A DNA stretch of 64,000 nt from NCBI RefSeq assembly GCF_019457885.1, contig NZ_JAHZST010000004.1, forward strand, positions 248,001 through 312,000, in the 5' to 3' direction. Shown here piece by piece: positions 18,211-27,170 of this stretch; position 1 is the first letter of the stretch, and each line of letters opens with the position of its first letter. Source of the stretch: Shewanella nanhaiensis (GTDB taxonomy: Bacteria; Pseudomonadota; Gammaproteobacteria; Enterobacterales; Shewanellaceae). A program made the position numbers and the translations under genes. The notes under the pieces were generated by a model. It saw only the letters and a list, made by a program, of their open reading frames with translations, ran no database searches and had not been told where the DNA came from.

Positions 18211-18810
18211 ACGACAGTTCCTACAGCTGATTATGGGTCTACTAGGTAGCAGTAAACGGTTTAATTTTAAGGTTTGGTTAATCTTGGTGTGCTTTGCGGT
18301 GCGAATTAGGCCACAGAGAGGGGGATAACACAAGTGTTAACTGGCTCATGTTTTCTGGAAAACTGAGGCAAGAGTCACCTTGGTGGTTATGGTTAATACA
18401 TTGTCAATGAAACAGGAGCTGAAAGTTATCGGGCTGGATGTAATTTTTAGTGATAACTGCGAACAGTTTACTTAGAGATAACGCTTTTTTAAGTGGAATA
18501 TGGTGATTGCTAGTCAGTATTTTCTAAAAATCCATAAGAAATGCTAATTTATTTTTTTATTTATTAGGGAAATCTGTTGGTGTAAATATTTAAAATAAAT
18601 AATGACTTGCAATTGCGTATCTTATATACAGCTTTCGTAACTTAATAATCCTCATTTTTTCTCCTATTTCTACCAGTGTCAAAATATTGACTGCTCAAAA
18701 AGTATCCAGTAAAGTGTTTCACAATGTGTCTAGTAGAGGACATGGGTTTTACGGGTAAATGATTGTTGGCACATTGTCTAAATTTACGCGGATTGATGGG
18801 AGGTTGTCGT
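18211..18810. other. 600-base intergenic region, no gene recognised
   Basis: This is AT-rich spacer between the divergent nhaD and small membrane protein genes. I see no convincing open frame, tRNA or known riboswitch. GGGAGGT at 18798-18804 is the ribosome binding site of the next gene. The length leaves room for a regulatory RNA or a long nhaD leader. Confidence 0.4.
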
Positions 18811-19014
18811 ATGAAGTTTTTGCTAAGAGCTATTTTGTTACTGGGGTCATTGGCTTGGTTGGTTGTATGCGCTAAGCAGTTTGTAGGCTTTGGAATACTA
18901 GATAATCTTGGGGTGGCGATGGATCATCCGACACTGCTAATTCAAACATTTATCGCATTAATCATTCTTCGCTCAGCTTGGATGTTTGGTCATGAGAAAA
19001 GACGGCCTTTTTAA
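18811..19014 (+). CDS. Small inner-membrane protein, unknown function
   Basis: A 67-residue protein with two hydrophobic segments (about residues 3-20 and 40-58) joined by a short loop and a basic tail (GHEKRRPF). I do not recognise the family. The start was chosen because GGGAGGT lies 7 bases upstream, and longer in-frame versions would place this site inside the coding region. A strong terminator follows immediately. It may be a small stress or envelope protein, but nothing in the sequence fixes a role. Confidence 0.7.
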   Translation: MKFLLRAILLLGSLAWLVVCAKQFVGFGILDNLGVAMDHPTLLIQTFIALIILRSAWMFGHEKRRPF

Positions 19015-19026
19015 CATTAAGAGCAT

Positions 19027-19056
19027 AAAAAAGGACGCTTGATGCGTCCTTTTTTT
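19027..19056. terminator. Bidirectional terminator before hemL end
   Basis: AAAAAAGGACGC pairs with GCGTCCTTTTTT around a short loop. It lies between the small membrane protein gene and the convergent hemL. Confidence 0.85.
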
Positions 19057-19093
19057 GTGCCTGAAACTTAATGGCTAGTGGAATAGCAATTAG

Positions 19094-20380
19094 TTATTTA
19101 GCCATTTTAGCGAATACGCGTTCAGCAGCTGCTAATGTCTCTTCTAGCTCTTTCTCACCATGAGCCATAGAGAGGAAGCCTGCTTCGTAGGCGCTAGGGG
19201 CTAAGTAAACACCCTCATCTAGCATGCCGTGATAGAATTCAGGGAATTTCTCTGCATCACACTGGGTTACTTGATCGAAACGTGTCACCTTCTCCTCTTC
19301 GGTGAAGAAGAAGCCAAACATGCCGCCTACATAGTTGATAGACATAGGGATGCCATGCTTGTTTGCAGCAGCTTTAAAGCCTTCGGCAATGCGCTTAGTC
19401 TTAGCGGCTAACTCTTCATACAAACCCTCAGCACATAACTCTTCCATCTGGGCAAGACCCGCAGACATGGCGATTGGGTTACCAGAAAGAGTACCTGCTT
19501 GATAAACAGGGCCGGTAGGTGCGATAAACTGCATCACATCTTTACGTCCGCCAAATGCGCCAACTGGCATGCCGCCGCCAATGACTTTACCTAGTGTAGT
19601 TAGGTCAGGGGTAATACCGTAGTGACCTTGAGCGCCGCTCTTAGATACACGGAAACCTGTCATCACCTCATCGATAATAAGCAGTGCGCCATACTGATCA
19701 CAAATTGCACGTAGACCTTCAAGGAAGCCCTCTACAGGTGGAATGCAGTTCATGTTGCCAGCAACAGGCTCAAGAATGATACAAGAGATCTCTTCTGGGT
19801 ACTGTTCAAACAGGGTCTTTACCGACTTCAGTTCGTTATAGGTTGCCGTTAACGTGTGCTTAGCGAAATCTTCAGGGATCCCTGGAGAGCTAGGTTGGCC
19901 TAAAGTCAGTGCACCAGAACCTGCTTTGACCAATAGACAGTCAGCGTGACCGTGGTAGCAACCTTCAAATTTTAGGATCTTGTCACGGTTAGTGAAGCCA
20001 CGTGCAAGACGAATAGCGCTCATGGTTGCTTCAGTACCTGAACTCACCATACGAACCTGCTCCATTGAAGGAACCATCTCGATAACTTTCTCAGCCATCT
20101 TGACTTCAAGTTCAGTTGGCGCGCCGAAAGAGAGACCATTTTCAACGGCTTCTAATACTGCTTGACGAATTTTTGGGTGGTTGTGACCTAAGATCATCGG
20201 GCCCCAAGAACCCACATAATCGATGTAAGCTTTGCCGTCAGCATCATAGATATAGGCACCATCAGCTTTATCGATAAAGCGAGGTGAACCACCTACGCCA
20301 TTAAAAGCACGTACTGGTGAGTTAACACCGCCTGGGATGGTTTTTTTAGCCTGTTCAAATAGTTCGTCGGAACGGGTCAT
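19094..20380 (-). CDS. hemL: Glutamate-1-semialdehyde 2,1-aminomutase HemL
   Basis: A 428-residue PLP enzyme that converts glutamate-1-semialdehyde to 5-aminolevulinate, the entry to haem synthesis by the C5 route. Class-III aminotransferase features are clear: '[17 protein letters not shown]', '[16 protein letters not shown]', '[12 protein letters not shown]' and the PLP-binding Lys265 in '[15 protein letters not shown]'. The start at MTRSDELF follows AGGA by 6 bases; a TTG two codons earlier is the only alternative. It begins 29 bases after pyrB, so the two are probably co-transcribed. Confidence 0.97.
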   Translation of the reverse strand: MTRSDELFEQAKKTIPGGVNSPVRAFNGVGGSPRFIDKADGAYIYDADGKAYIDYVGSWGPMILGHNHPKIRQAVLEAVENGLSFGAPTELEVKMAEKVIEMVPSMEQVRMVSSGTEATMSAIRLARGFTNRDKILKFEGCYHGHADCLLVKAGSGALTLGQPSSPGIPEDFAKHTLTATYNELKSVKTLFEQYPEEISCIILEPVAGNMNCIPPVEGFLEGLRAICDQYGALLIIDEVMTGFRVSKSGAQGHYGITPDLTTLGKVIGGGMPVGAFGGRKDVMQFIAPTGPVYQAGTLSGNPIAMSAGLAQMEELCAEGLYEELAAKTKRIAEGFKAAANKHGIPMSINYVGGMFGFFFTEEEKVTRFDQVTQCDAEKFPEFYHGMLDEGVYLAPSAYEAGFLSMAHGEKELEETLAAAERVFAKMAK

Positions 20381-20409
20381 TATCAATCCTTTAAAAGTCT
20401 GTTGCCGGG

Positions 20410-21429
20410 TTATAGTTCGGCTTTACGTGAATACCAGTTAACCGGACACTCATGTTTCTCTAGTTGTGTGTCAACACCGAGTGTCAGTGCAAATAGTGCC
20501 ATACGGATCAGCAGGCCGTTATCTGCTTGTCTAAAGATAGCCAGATTAGGGTGACTGTTAAGGTCATTATCCAGTTCATTGGCTTGCTCACGAGAGTCTC
20601 TAGGTAGCGGGTGCATGATCACTGTATTTGATTTGCAGTGTTTCGTATAAATAGTGTGGTTCAGTCGGAACTTACCACGATATTTATTGGCCTCTTCCTG
20701 TGAAGGAAAACGCTCCTCTTGAATGCGTGTGAGGTAGAGTATATCAGCCTGATCCAGATTACCCTCAAGTTGATCGGTAATTGTGATCTTATGCCCAGCA
20801 TTTTCTATGTCATTTAATACATAGTCAGGCATCGCCAACTCTTTTGGTGAAACCAATGTGAAGGTCACATCTTTATACATACACAGCAGACGAGAGAGCG
20901 AGTGCACAGTACGGCCAAATTTAAGGTCGCCCACCATCGCGATATTCATACCGCTGATATCTTGCCCTTGGGTTGCGAGCTCTTTCTGTATGGTAAACAG
21001 ATCCAGTAGGGCCTGAGTTGGATGCTCGTTGGAGCCATCGCCGCCATTAATCACTGGTACACGGCTACCTTGAGCAAACTCTTTTACTGAGAAAGCTTCA
21101 GGGTGGCGCATCGCAATCACATCTGAGTAGCTTGAGAGCACTCGGGCTGTATCGTAGAGGGATTCACCTTTTGACAGTGACGATGATGCCATACCAACGG
21201 TTTCGTTGACTTTACCGCCGAGCAGGTTAAATGCGCAACCGAAGCTGATACGAGTACGTGTACTTGGTTCGAAAAACAGATTGCCTAAGATGGCACCATC
21301 TAAGACTGTGGTACGTTTCTGTCTAAGGGCATAGGGTGTCATGCGGGAAGCAACATTGAATATCTGTTGAACGGCGTCCAGGTTGAGCTGGTTTACCGAT
21401 AGGATATGAGAACCTTGAAACTGAGTCAT
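20410..21429 (-). CDS. pyrB: Aspartate carbamoyltransferase PyrB (unlinked catalytic type)
   Basis: A 339-residue enzyme that condenses carbamoyl phosphate with aspartate, the first committed step of pyrimidine synthesis. The carbamoyl-phosphate motif '[12 protein letters not shown]' lies near residue 53, and '[18 protein letters not shown]', '[12 protein letters not shown]' and 'MHPLPRD' are present. It is about 28 residues longer than E. coli PyrB, and no pyrI regulatory-subunit gene follows. It therefore looks like the form that works without the E. coli-type regulatory chain, although pyrI could be elsewhere. hemL follows directly. Confidence 0.93.
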   Translation of the reverse strand: MTQFQGSHILSVNQLNLDAVQQIFNVASRMTPYALRQKRTTVLDGAILGNLFFEPSTRTRISFGCAFNLLGGKVNETVGMASSSLSKGESLYDTARVLSSYSDVIAMRHPEAFSVKEFAQGSRVPVINGGDGSNEHPTQALLDLFTIQKELATQGQDISGMNIAMVGDLKFGRTVHSLSRLLCMYKDVTFTLVSPKELAMPDYVLNDIENAGHKITITDQLEGNLDQADILYLTRIQEERFPSQEEANKYRGKFRLNHTIYTKHCKSNTVIMHPLPRDSREQANELDNDLNSHPNLAIFRQADNGLLIRMALFALTLGVDTQLEKHECPVNWYSRKAEL

Positions 21430-21627
21430 CAGCCTTTATTTCCAATTTCTGGGGGCGCGAATAGCAGGTATAGACCCGATTATCATGCCAAAAGTTATGT
21501 AGGGTGGCTGAGGCGGCACTATACCAGAGTCACAGCGTTTGTGGAATATCTGCGCGATCTATTTTGTGGGATTTAGGGGAAGTTTTGACTCAAAAAGTTG
21601 GCTTATCTTATCCAGTATTTAGTCAAT

Positions 21628-21660
21628 AAAAAAATCCGGCAGTATCTGCCGGATTTTTAA
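21628..21660 (-). terminator. Terminator of the molybdoenzyme/cytochrome operon
   Basis: A 13-bp stem (21630-21642 with 21646-21658) with a three-base loop and flanking A/T runs. It follows the last cytochrome gene of the operon. Confidence 0.85.
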
Positions 21661-21671
21661 GAGGGCTTTGA

Positions 21672-22082
21672 TTATTTAGTCAATGATAGCGGGGCTTGCT
21701 GTGAGTAGTAGTAAGCGACGTTTTTCATCTCAGCTTGGGATAACATGCCTGCTTGTGCTTGCATGATAGGGTCTGTTCTATCCCCCTGCTTAAAGTCGAT
21801 AAGTTGCTTAAACAGGTAGGCCGTTTTTTGCCCCATCAGGCTCGGATAAGTTGGCATCATGCCTAACATCGCACTGCCATGACAAGCGATGCAGCGCGTG
21901 TTGGCCAACATCTCACCTTGGGTAAGATCAAATTTCTGAGCCAATAGCGCTTTATCGAGTTTAAGCTCTGTGACGGCTAAAGCCTTGCTAAACTCAATTT
22001 CTGGGCTCTCTGTCGCTGCAATAGCGCTGCTCGAGAGTAGAAGTCCCGCCGTCAATAGTGACGCTTTTAAGACTAACGTCAT
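21672..22082 (-). CDS. Periplasmic monohaem cytochrome c (third cytochrome of the operon)
   Basis: A 136-residue protein with a signal peptide (cleavage after AIA near residue 22) and a single haem c site CIACH. A likely axial Met lies in 'MLGMMPTYPSLMG' or near the C-terminal helix. The pattern 'PSLMGQKTAYLFKQLIDFKQGDR' is typical of cytochrome c553-like electron carriers. Its ATG overlaps the upstream stop by one base (TAATG), so its translation is coupled to the second cytochrome. It probably accepts electrons from the molybdoenzyme complex. Confidence 0.88.
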   Translation of the reverse strand: MTLVLKASLLTAGLLLSSSAIAATESPEIEFSKALAVTELKLDKALLAQKFDLTQGEMLANTRCIACHGSAMLGMMPTYPSLMGQKTAYLFKQLIDFKQGDRTDPIMQAQAGMLSQAEMKNVAYYYSQQAPLSLTK

Positions 22083-22462
22083 TATTCGATCTCCATCTTT
22101 TGAGGAAGGGGGGGCATCTGAGCGGCTTCTAATGGCTTACGTCTGAAGATCTTCATATCGATACCCGATTCATTGTAATAGGTCTCAAGGTAATCGAGTA
22201 CAGGATCCCAAGTTTCATTGAGATCCCATAGGCCTTGGGTGTCTATCATCCACTGAATGGTGTCACGCCATACTTCCCGGCTACCCACGTTCTGGGGAAT
22301 TATCAAGCTGGTATGACAGGCGTTGCACTGATTTTTAACCATCTCCCAACCCGGTGCCATGATAAGACCTGTGGCCTTATCAACCGGATATTGCTCGGTG
22401 GCGGCAGCGCCAAAAGCGCTGGTGGCGAGCAGTAGTGCGACCGTACAAAGGTGTTTTTTCAT
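22082..22462 (-). CDS. Periplasmic cytochrome c, SorB-like partner of the molybdoenzyme
   Basis: A 126-residue secreted protein with one haem site, CNACH, near residue 45. The segment 'GWEMVKNQCNACHT', followed by 'SREVWRDTIQWMIDTQGLWDL', resembles cytochrome subunits of sulfite dehydrogenases such as SorB. The start at MKKHLCTV gives a normal signal peptide and overlaps the molybdoenzyme stop by one base. It is inferred to be the direct electron acceptor of the neighbouring enzyme. Confidence 0.85.
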   Translation of the reverse strand: MKKHLCTVALLLATSAFGAAATEQYPVDKATGLIMAPGWEMVKNQCNACHTSLIIPQNVGSREVWRDTIQWMIDTQGLWDLNETWDPVLDYLETYYNESGIDMKIFRRKPLEAAQMPPLPQKMEIE

Positions 22463-23688
22463 TATACGACCCTTACAGCGACTCTGTGGCAACCGTTAAA
22501 TAGGTAACCTTTAGGGTTCCATTGAGGTTGAACCATAGGTTGAGTATCGCCCTTGGTATCGGTAGCTCTGGCCCAGATCTCATAATAACCGGTCTGAGGT
22601 AGCTTCAGATTTACCTTCCACTGTTGCCACGCCATCGGGTTAACAGGTTTCGTTAACGAGGCTGTCTGCCACGTTGTTCCGTAGTCATAACTGACTTCGA
22701 CTTTAGCCACATCTCGCGTACCTGCCCAAGCATGGCCACTGACCTCTAAAGATTTGCCTAGCGCTAGCTCGCCACCAGTTTGCGGCGCGGTAATAAGCGA
22801 TTTAACAATCATCTCTTCGATAATCTTAAAATCTTTGTTAGCGACTTTTTCGCCAGGTGCGACCGGATGTTTAGGAACCTGATAGGCTGGGGCTTCCATC
22901 TTTTTGCCATCGTGGACGCGATCACGCACGCCCATGCCTGTTGCACATTTTTGTGATACTGAGCCTGGGCGACCACCGAAGACGATACGCAGCGGGTAAC
23001 CGTGCATATATGGAATATCTTCGCCATTCATGCCCCAAGCTATCATGGCATTTTCATTCATCGCAGCTTCAATCGGTACACCACGAGAGATCGCAGCGCC
23101 TTTGCCACTGATATGCTTATCTGCGCCATAATGCGCCGTGTAGACGGCATCACTCTTAACACCACAATCTGCCAACAGATCTTTGACCAGCACACCAGTC
23201 CACTCTGCACAAAAAACCGCAGTATTACTCCATTGATTTCCCTTAGCGTTAGGGTAGAAGTTTTCGCGACTGTTACCGCCACACTCAAGTACCAGCTGCT
23301 GAGTATGGGTTTTAAATTTATTTTTAAGCTCAGCAATGGTGTAGGTCTTTGGGGTTTCGATTGACTCACCGTCGACGGTGAACTCCCAGGTATCGGGATC
23401 GATATTTTCAAAGTCCGGCATCTGGCCGTTCCAGCGGATAAAGGCCACATCAGCTGGGGTCTTTACTGGGGCAAGTAGATGCTCAGGTGGGAAGGCGTTT
23501 AACGGACTGGAGTTTAGCACTTTAAAGTGTTCAGGAAGATCATCTACATTGGACCATTTAACGGCTGAGAGATCGAGCGGTGCCATACCTGCAGGGCGGT
23601 TTTGTGCAAAGGCCCAGTTGATTGGCAGCATTGCGGTGACTGAAGTGGCTACGGCGCCCTTTAAAAATTTACGTCTGTCGATACTCAT
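22462..23688 (-). CDS. Tat-exported molybdopterin oxidoreductase, sulfite oxidase (SoxC/SorA) type
   Basis: A 408-residue periplasmic enzyme with a twin-arginine signal (DRRKFLKG) and a sulfite-oxidase-type molybdopterin domain. The expected Mo ligand is Cys136 in LECGGNSRENF. 'HGYPLRIVFGGRPG' is the conserved cofactor loop, and a C-terminal Ig-like dimerisation domain contains 'VSYDYGTTWQTA' and 'YEIWARATDTKGD'. The family oxidises sulfite or acts within SoxCD. No sox genes are nearby, so the substrate is inferred only. The start is 2 bases after the first cytochrome gene, and the next two cytochromes are coupled to it. Confidence 0.9.
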   Translation of the reverse strand: MSIDRRKFLKGAVATSVTAMLPINWAFAQNRPAGMAPLDLSAVKWSNVDDLPEHFKVLNSSPLNAFPPEHLLAPVKTPADVAFIRWNGQMPDFENIDPDTWEFTVDGESIETPKTYTIAELKNKFKTHTQQLVLECGGNSRENFYPNAKGNQWSNTAVFCAEWTGVLVKDLLADCGVKSDAVYTAHYGADKHISGKGAAISRGVPIEAAMNENAMIAWGMNGEDIPYMHGYPLRIVFGGRPGSVSQKCATGMGVRDRVHDGKKMEAPAYQVPKHPVAPGEKVANKDFKIIEEMIVKSLITAPQTGGELALGKSLEVSGHAWAGTRDVAKVEVSYDYGTTWQTASLTKPVNPMAWQQWKVNLKLPQTGYYEIWARATDTKGDTQPMVQPQWNPKGYLFNGCHRVAVRVV

Positions 23689-23690
23689 TG

Positions 23691-24023
23691 TTACTCTTCC
23701 TTACCTTTATTAAAGTAGCTTGCCAGTGCTTCCATCTGTTTTTTATTTAGTATTTTGGCGACTTTAGTCATGGTTTTATCTTGGCGCTGACCACTTTTAA
23801 ACTGCTCTAGTTGTTTCACCATATAGGCTGTGTTTTGCCATTTTAGATTTGGAATTGAGGCAAACTCACTGCTTCCATCATTGCCATGGCAGGCTTTACA
23901 CATATTCAGTAACGCTTGATCATCTGCCGCTGAAGCTGCGCTAATACTTCCCATAACGAATAAACTAATGGAGAGTGATATGGCTTTTATTGCCTGACTC
24001 TTCTTGTTTTTATTTACACCCAT
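23691..24023 (-). CDS. Cytochrome c553-like protein (first gene of the operon)
   Basis: A 110-residue secreted monohaem cytochrome with signal peptide (cleavage after ASA near residue 32), haem site CKACH and the class I pattern 'SIPNLKWQNTAYMVKQLEQFKSGQR'. It leads the four-gene operon and carries within its 3' end the ribosome binding site GGAAGAG for the molybdoenzyme. It probably carries electrons onward to a terminal oxidase or another acceptor. Confidence 0.88.
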   Translation of the reverse strand: MGVNKNKKSQAIKAISLSISLFVMGSISAASAADDQALLNMCKACHGNDGSSEFASIPNLKWQNTAYMVKQLEQFKSGQRQDKTMTKVAKILNKKQMEALASYFNKGKEE

Positions 24024-24066
24024 AACCTTCCTTACACTATCGATGGCTGCCTAGTATTTTTTACTT

Positions 24067-24097
24067 GTGATTGAATTAATAAAATCGTGATTGAATT
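24067..24097. promoter_or_regulatory. Two 11-bp direct repeats, 20 bp apart
   Basis: GTGATTGAATT occurs at 24067-24077 and 24087-24097, in phase on the helix (two turns). The second copy touches the FNR-type box. The arrangement suggests a regulator binding as a side-by-side pair upstream of the cytochrome operon. Confidence 0.45.
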
Positions 24098-24109
24098 GAT
24101 CAGGATCAA
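24096..24109. promoter_or_regulatory. FNR/EtrA-type box
   Basis: TTGATCAGGATCAA matches the FNR consensus TTGAT-N4-ATCAA at all ten positions. It lies about 73-86 bases before the start of the first gene of the molybdoenzyme/cytochrome operon. The Shewanella FNR homologue is called EtrA. Control by oxygen is therefore likely, but the direction cannot be told from position alone because no good -10 element is placed at class II spacing. Confidence 0.7.
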
Positions 24110-24403
24110 AGTATTTAACTAGACTGTGCTATAGCTCATGACGTTACCTTTAAAAGGTTAAAAAACGTGTGTGAAAAAATATAAAAAGTTCTAAAAAATA
24201 CTTTAAGTATTAGTATTTAAAGGAAAATCATTAACTAATGGTTATGTTTGTTATTTGAGCATTGGCGCGGTATGAGTAATAACAGCTTGAGGTTTGTCTT
24301 GCTTTTTCAAGGAAAAGAGGCGTAAGCCATGTTGCTTTTGATACAAAACTGCTAGCTTTGCTTAGTCAGGTTTGACATGTTTTTCAACGGTGGGAGAAGT
24401 ACT

Positions 24404-24619
24404 TTGCTTAAGTTTGATGTGTTTGGAAAAGCCATGTTAGTACAACGAAAAGAGGGGGCTTGGTTGCTCTTTATCGATTCAGGCCTAGGTTTACGTTCCC
24501 GTGTGTTTGATGTAGTGATCCCAGCGGAGCTGACAGAGAAAGATCTAGCTGGGTATCTGGATGATATTTTTCATGAGCACTCTAGTGAGAAACACCCCCA
24601 TGTCATCGCGCTAAAATAG
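24404..24619 (+). CDS. Small DUF7661-like protein
   Basis: A protein of about 71 residues beginning LLKFDVFGKAMLV and ending in an acidic, His-rich tail. The sequence resembles a family of small uncharacterised gammaproteobacterial proteins (DUF7661, from memory). No signal peptide or membrane segment is seen, so it is probably cytoplasmic. The start used is TTG, 7 bases after GGGAG; an ATG nine codons upstream (24377) is the alternative. It is transcribed away from the cytochrome operon. Confidence 0.65.
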   Translation: MLKFDVFGKAMLVQRKEGAWLLFIDSGLGLRSRVFDVVIPAELTEKDLAGYLDDIFHEHSSEKHPHVIALK

Positions 24620-24739
24620 ATATATTTTTAAGTAATGATATTAATCTGCATAAAAGTATTTGAGCCATTTAGTGCCAATGTTACCCTAAGTTAGGAGAGC
24701 AATTTCCGATGACGTTAAAGGGGCAAATCTCATTGCTAT

Positions 24740-24765
24740 AGATAGCTTAAGACCTCAAGCTATCT
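24740..24765 (+). other. Hairpin between the small gene and aspA
   Basis: AGATAGCTT pairs with AAGCTATCT around an 8-base loop. No T-run follows on the plus strand, so it may be a weak terminator or an aspA leader element. Confidence 0.4.
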
Positions 24766-24821
24766 CCTGCCCTTTCGTTATCTCAGACCTTTATTAATCA
24801 CAATCATAAGTGAATTCAGTC

Positions 24822-26279
24822 ATGACGGTAATGTACGCAAACCTTAGCGAAGAAACACGTTTAGAAACGGATCTGCTAGGGGATAAATCGATCCCGAAAG
24901 AGGCGTTTTACGGTATTCATACCCTAAGAGCGATGGAAAACTTTAATATCAGCAGTGAAAAAATTGGTGATTGTCCTGAGTTTGTTCGCGGCATGGTGAA
25001 AACCAAGAAAGCCGCAGCCTTAGCAAATGGAGAGCTAGGCACCATATCTCAAGATATCGCAGCAGCGATTGTTAGGGCTTGTGACACCCTGTTAGCCGGT
25101 GAGCGATTTTATGATCAGTTTCCCGTCGATGCATTTCAAGGGGGCGCTGGCACCTCAGTCAATATGAACACCAATGAGGTGATCGCCAATATCGCCTTGA
25201 CTCAGATGGGACATGAGAAGGGGAGCTATCAACATATTAACCCTAACGATCATGTCAATAAGTCCCAGAGCACTAATGATGCCTATCCAACAGGCTTTCG
25301 TGTTGCGCTGTTTGAGCGAACCGAATCTGTTTTAGCTGCTCTGACTCTACTTATCGATACCTTTATGGCTAAGTCGGCAGAGTTTGATGATGTGCTAAAG
25401 ATGGGGCGAACTCAGCTACAAGATGCGGTACCTATGACCCTTGGGCAGGAGTTTCGCGCTTTCGGTGTTACCTTGAAGGAGGAGCTGAAAAGCATACAAC
25501 GCTGTCAGGAGCTACTGCTTGAAGTCAATTTAGGGGCCACTGCGATCGGTACCGGACTTAATACGCCGCAAGGCTATTCTCAATTAGCCATCGAAAAACT
25601 GGCTGAGATCACGGGCCACGCCTTTGTACCTGCAGAAGACTTAGTTGAAGCGACATCCGATTGTGGCGCCTATGTGATGCTATCGAGCGCCTTAAAGCGC
25701 TTTGCCATCAAGCTGTCTAAGATATGTAACGACCTTCGTCTGTTGTCTTCGGGTCCTCGCTGTGGATTTAATGAGATAAACCTACCTCAAATGCAGGCGG
25801 GTTCATCAATTATGCCAGCTAAAGTTAATCCGGTTATCCCTGAGGTGGTTAATCAGGTGGCATTTAAAGTATGTGGTAACGATTTGACCATTACGATGGC
25901 GGCTGAAGCGGGGCAGTTACAACTTAATGTGATGGAGCCTGTTATTGGACAGAGTCTGTTTGAGTCATTGTCGCTGCTGGAAAATGCCTGCTTTACGCTT
26001 AAAGATAAGTGCATTAAGGGGATCACGGCAAATCGTCAGATCTGTCAGGACTTTGTACTTAACTCTATCGGTATCATCACTTATTTGAACCCATTTATTG
26101 GTCATCATGAAGGGGATATCGTCGGTAAAATTTGTGCTGAAACAGGTCAAAGCGTGCGAGAGGTGGTGTTAGCGCGAGGACTACTATCAGAGGAGCAGCT
26201 CGATGAGATCTTCTCCATTGAGAACCTGATGAATCCTCAATATAAAGCCCAAAGATTTGCGACAGCCGTTAAAGGCTAA
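24822..26279 (+). CDS. aspA: Aspartate ammonia-lyase AspA
   Basis: A fumarase/aspartase-superfamily enzyme of about 485 residues that deaminates aspartate to fumarate and ammonium. The signature '[11 protein letters not shown]' with the catalytic Ser loop is intact, as are '[14 protein letters not shown]' and '[18 protein letters not shown]'. Identity to E. coli AspA is high along its length. Possible starts are GTG at 24810, this ATG, and an ATG at 24831; AAGTGA upstream favours the one used. A terminator follows. In facultative anaerobes the product fumarate can serve as electron acceptor. Confidence 0.95.
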   Translation: MTVMYANLSEETRLETDLLGDKSIPKEAFYGIHTLRAMENFNISSEKIGDCPEFVRGMVKTKKAAALANGELGTISQDIAAAIVRACDTLLAGERFYDQFPVDAFQGGAGTSVNMNTNEVIANIALTQMGHEKGSYQHINPNDHVNKSQSTNDAYPTGFRVALFERTESVLAALTLLIDTFMAKSAEFDDVLKMGRTQLQDAVPMTLGQEFRAFGVTLKEELKSIQRCQELLLEVNLGATAIGTGLNTPQGYSQLAIEKLAEITGHAFVPAEDLVEATSDCGAYVMLSSALKRFAIKLSKICNDLRLLSSGPRCGFNEINLPQMQAGSSIMPAKVNPVIPEVVNQVAFKVCGNDLTITMAAEAGQLQLNVMEPVIGQSLFESLSLLENACFTLKDKCIKGITANRQICQDFVLNSIGIITYLNPFIGHHEGDIVGKICAETGQSVREVVLARGLLSEEQLDEIFSIENLMNPQYKAQRFATAVKG

Positions 26280-26298
26280 AATCATAATAGTTAATAAC

Positions 26299-26331
26299 TG
26301 AAAACCGGAGCTAGATGCTCCGGTTTTTTAT
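26299..26331. terminator. Bidirectional terminator between aspA and dedA
   Basis: AAAACCGGAGC (26301-26311) pairs with GCTCCGGTTTT (26317-26327) around a 5-base loop, with T-runs on both strands. Confidence 0.85.
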
Positions 26332-27032
26332 TAGACCTGTGATTGATCATCAAGTTGGGTCAGTGGCTTAAGAGTCTTAACTGCACGTCTCTTTTTAAGC
26401 AGATAACCGGTTAAGAAGCTGACGATGGCGATGGCTAAGGTAAGCACTGGCGCTATCATCAGTCCCATGGTGACCACTTTTGCGATCTTCTCTGGCAAGT
26501 AGGAGAGGGAGTAGCCAAAACCGATGAGTAAGGCGCACCAGATCCCTGCACTTAACCAAGCAAAGTAGTGGAAGTGGGTCACTTTCTTTATGTGTAACCC
26601 CATCATTAACGGCAGTAGAGGACGGACGACAGGAATAAAACGGGCGGTAAAAAGTGCCAGTAATCCATGTTGATTAAGCAGCTTATCGACGGTGTTCATG
26701 CGGTGCTCAGGCACGGCGTCTATCCACTTTTGAATTTTGGGAAGCTTGTGTAACCAGCGGCCCTGTAGAAAAGCAACCCAACTGCCTGTGGCGGCCGCAA
26801 CTAGTAGAAGGGTAAAGGTCAAAGGCAAACTGATGATGCCTGCTGCGGCTAAGCTGCCGGAGAGAATAACGACACTGTCACAGGGCATAGGTGCTGCGGG
26901 CAAAAGCGCGCTTTCAAGCCAGATAAGTGAAAAGATACATAAGTAGATCATTGCTGCGCTGCCGGGACTTTGCAGTAGGGCAAAATCTTGTTGCCACAGG
27001 GCGGTAAGCACTGAGATAAATGAATCTAGCAT
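26331..27032 (-). CDS. DedA-family membrane protein
   Basis: A 233-residue inner-membrane protein of the DedA (SNARE-associated) family. Visible features are the membrane-embedded acidic residue in 'LIWLESALLPAAPMPCDSV', 'GSWVAFLQGRWLH' and the Arg-containing 'LALFTARFIPVVRPLLPLMMG'. DedA proteins are needed for envelope integrity and proton-motive-force homeostasis, and some members transport undecaprenyl phosphate. It lacks the usual Gly in 'G...YxxGR', which is replaced by 'LQGR'. The basic tail is typical. AGGA precedes the start. The upstream leader may be structured. Confidence 0.88.
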   Translation of the reverse strand: MLDSFISVLTALWQQDFALLQSPGSAAMIYLCIFSLIWLESALLPAAPMPCDSVVILSGSLAAAGIISLPLTFTLLLVAAATGSWVAFLQGRWLHKLPKIQKWIDAVPEHRMNTVDKLLNQHGLLALFTARFIPVVRPLLPLMMGLHIKKVTHFHYFAWLSAGIWCALLIGFGYSLSYLPEKIAKVVTMGLMIAPVLTLAIAIVSFLTGYLLKKRRAVKTLKPLTQLDDQSQV

Positions 27033-27080
27033 AGTTAATGTTCCTAAATCGAGCTAACACAAGGTTGAAACTGTGCTCAG

Positions 27081-27170
27081 GACAGAGGGCTGTCGATGAG
27101 AGAGGGGCGTCGGCTGATAGCTCGCAAAGGATAACCCCCGTGCTGCACTATACATCAGGTATTATCAGCC
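27081..27170 (-). other. Possible structured leader of dedA
   Basis: On the minus strand GGCTGATA pairs with TATCAGCC (27163-27170 with 27112-27119) around a 43-base G-rich interior. A second hairpin GACAG-CCCT-CTGTC (27081-27094) follows, about 50 bases before the dedA start. No known riboswitch was recognised. The pairing could be chance. Confidence 0.35.

Noticed and set aside
18211..18810. Sodium riboswitch upstream of nhaD
   Set aside because: The region is long enough, but I could not identify any conserved motif core.
23002..23364. 120-codon plus-strand frame inside the molybdoenzyme gene
   Set aside because: It lies fully within a well-supported gene on the other strand, and its translation has no domain or start signal.
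24620..24821. CRP or FNR site upstream of aspA
   Set aside because: Only half-site matches were found, none at a convincing spacing.
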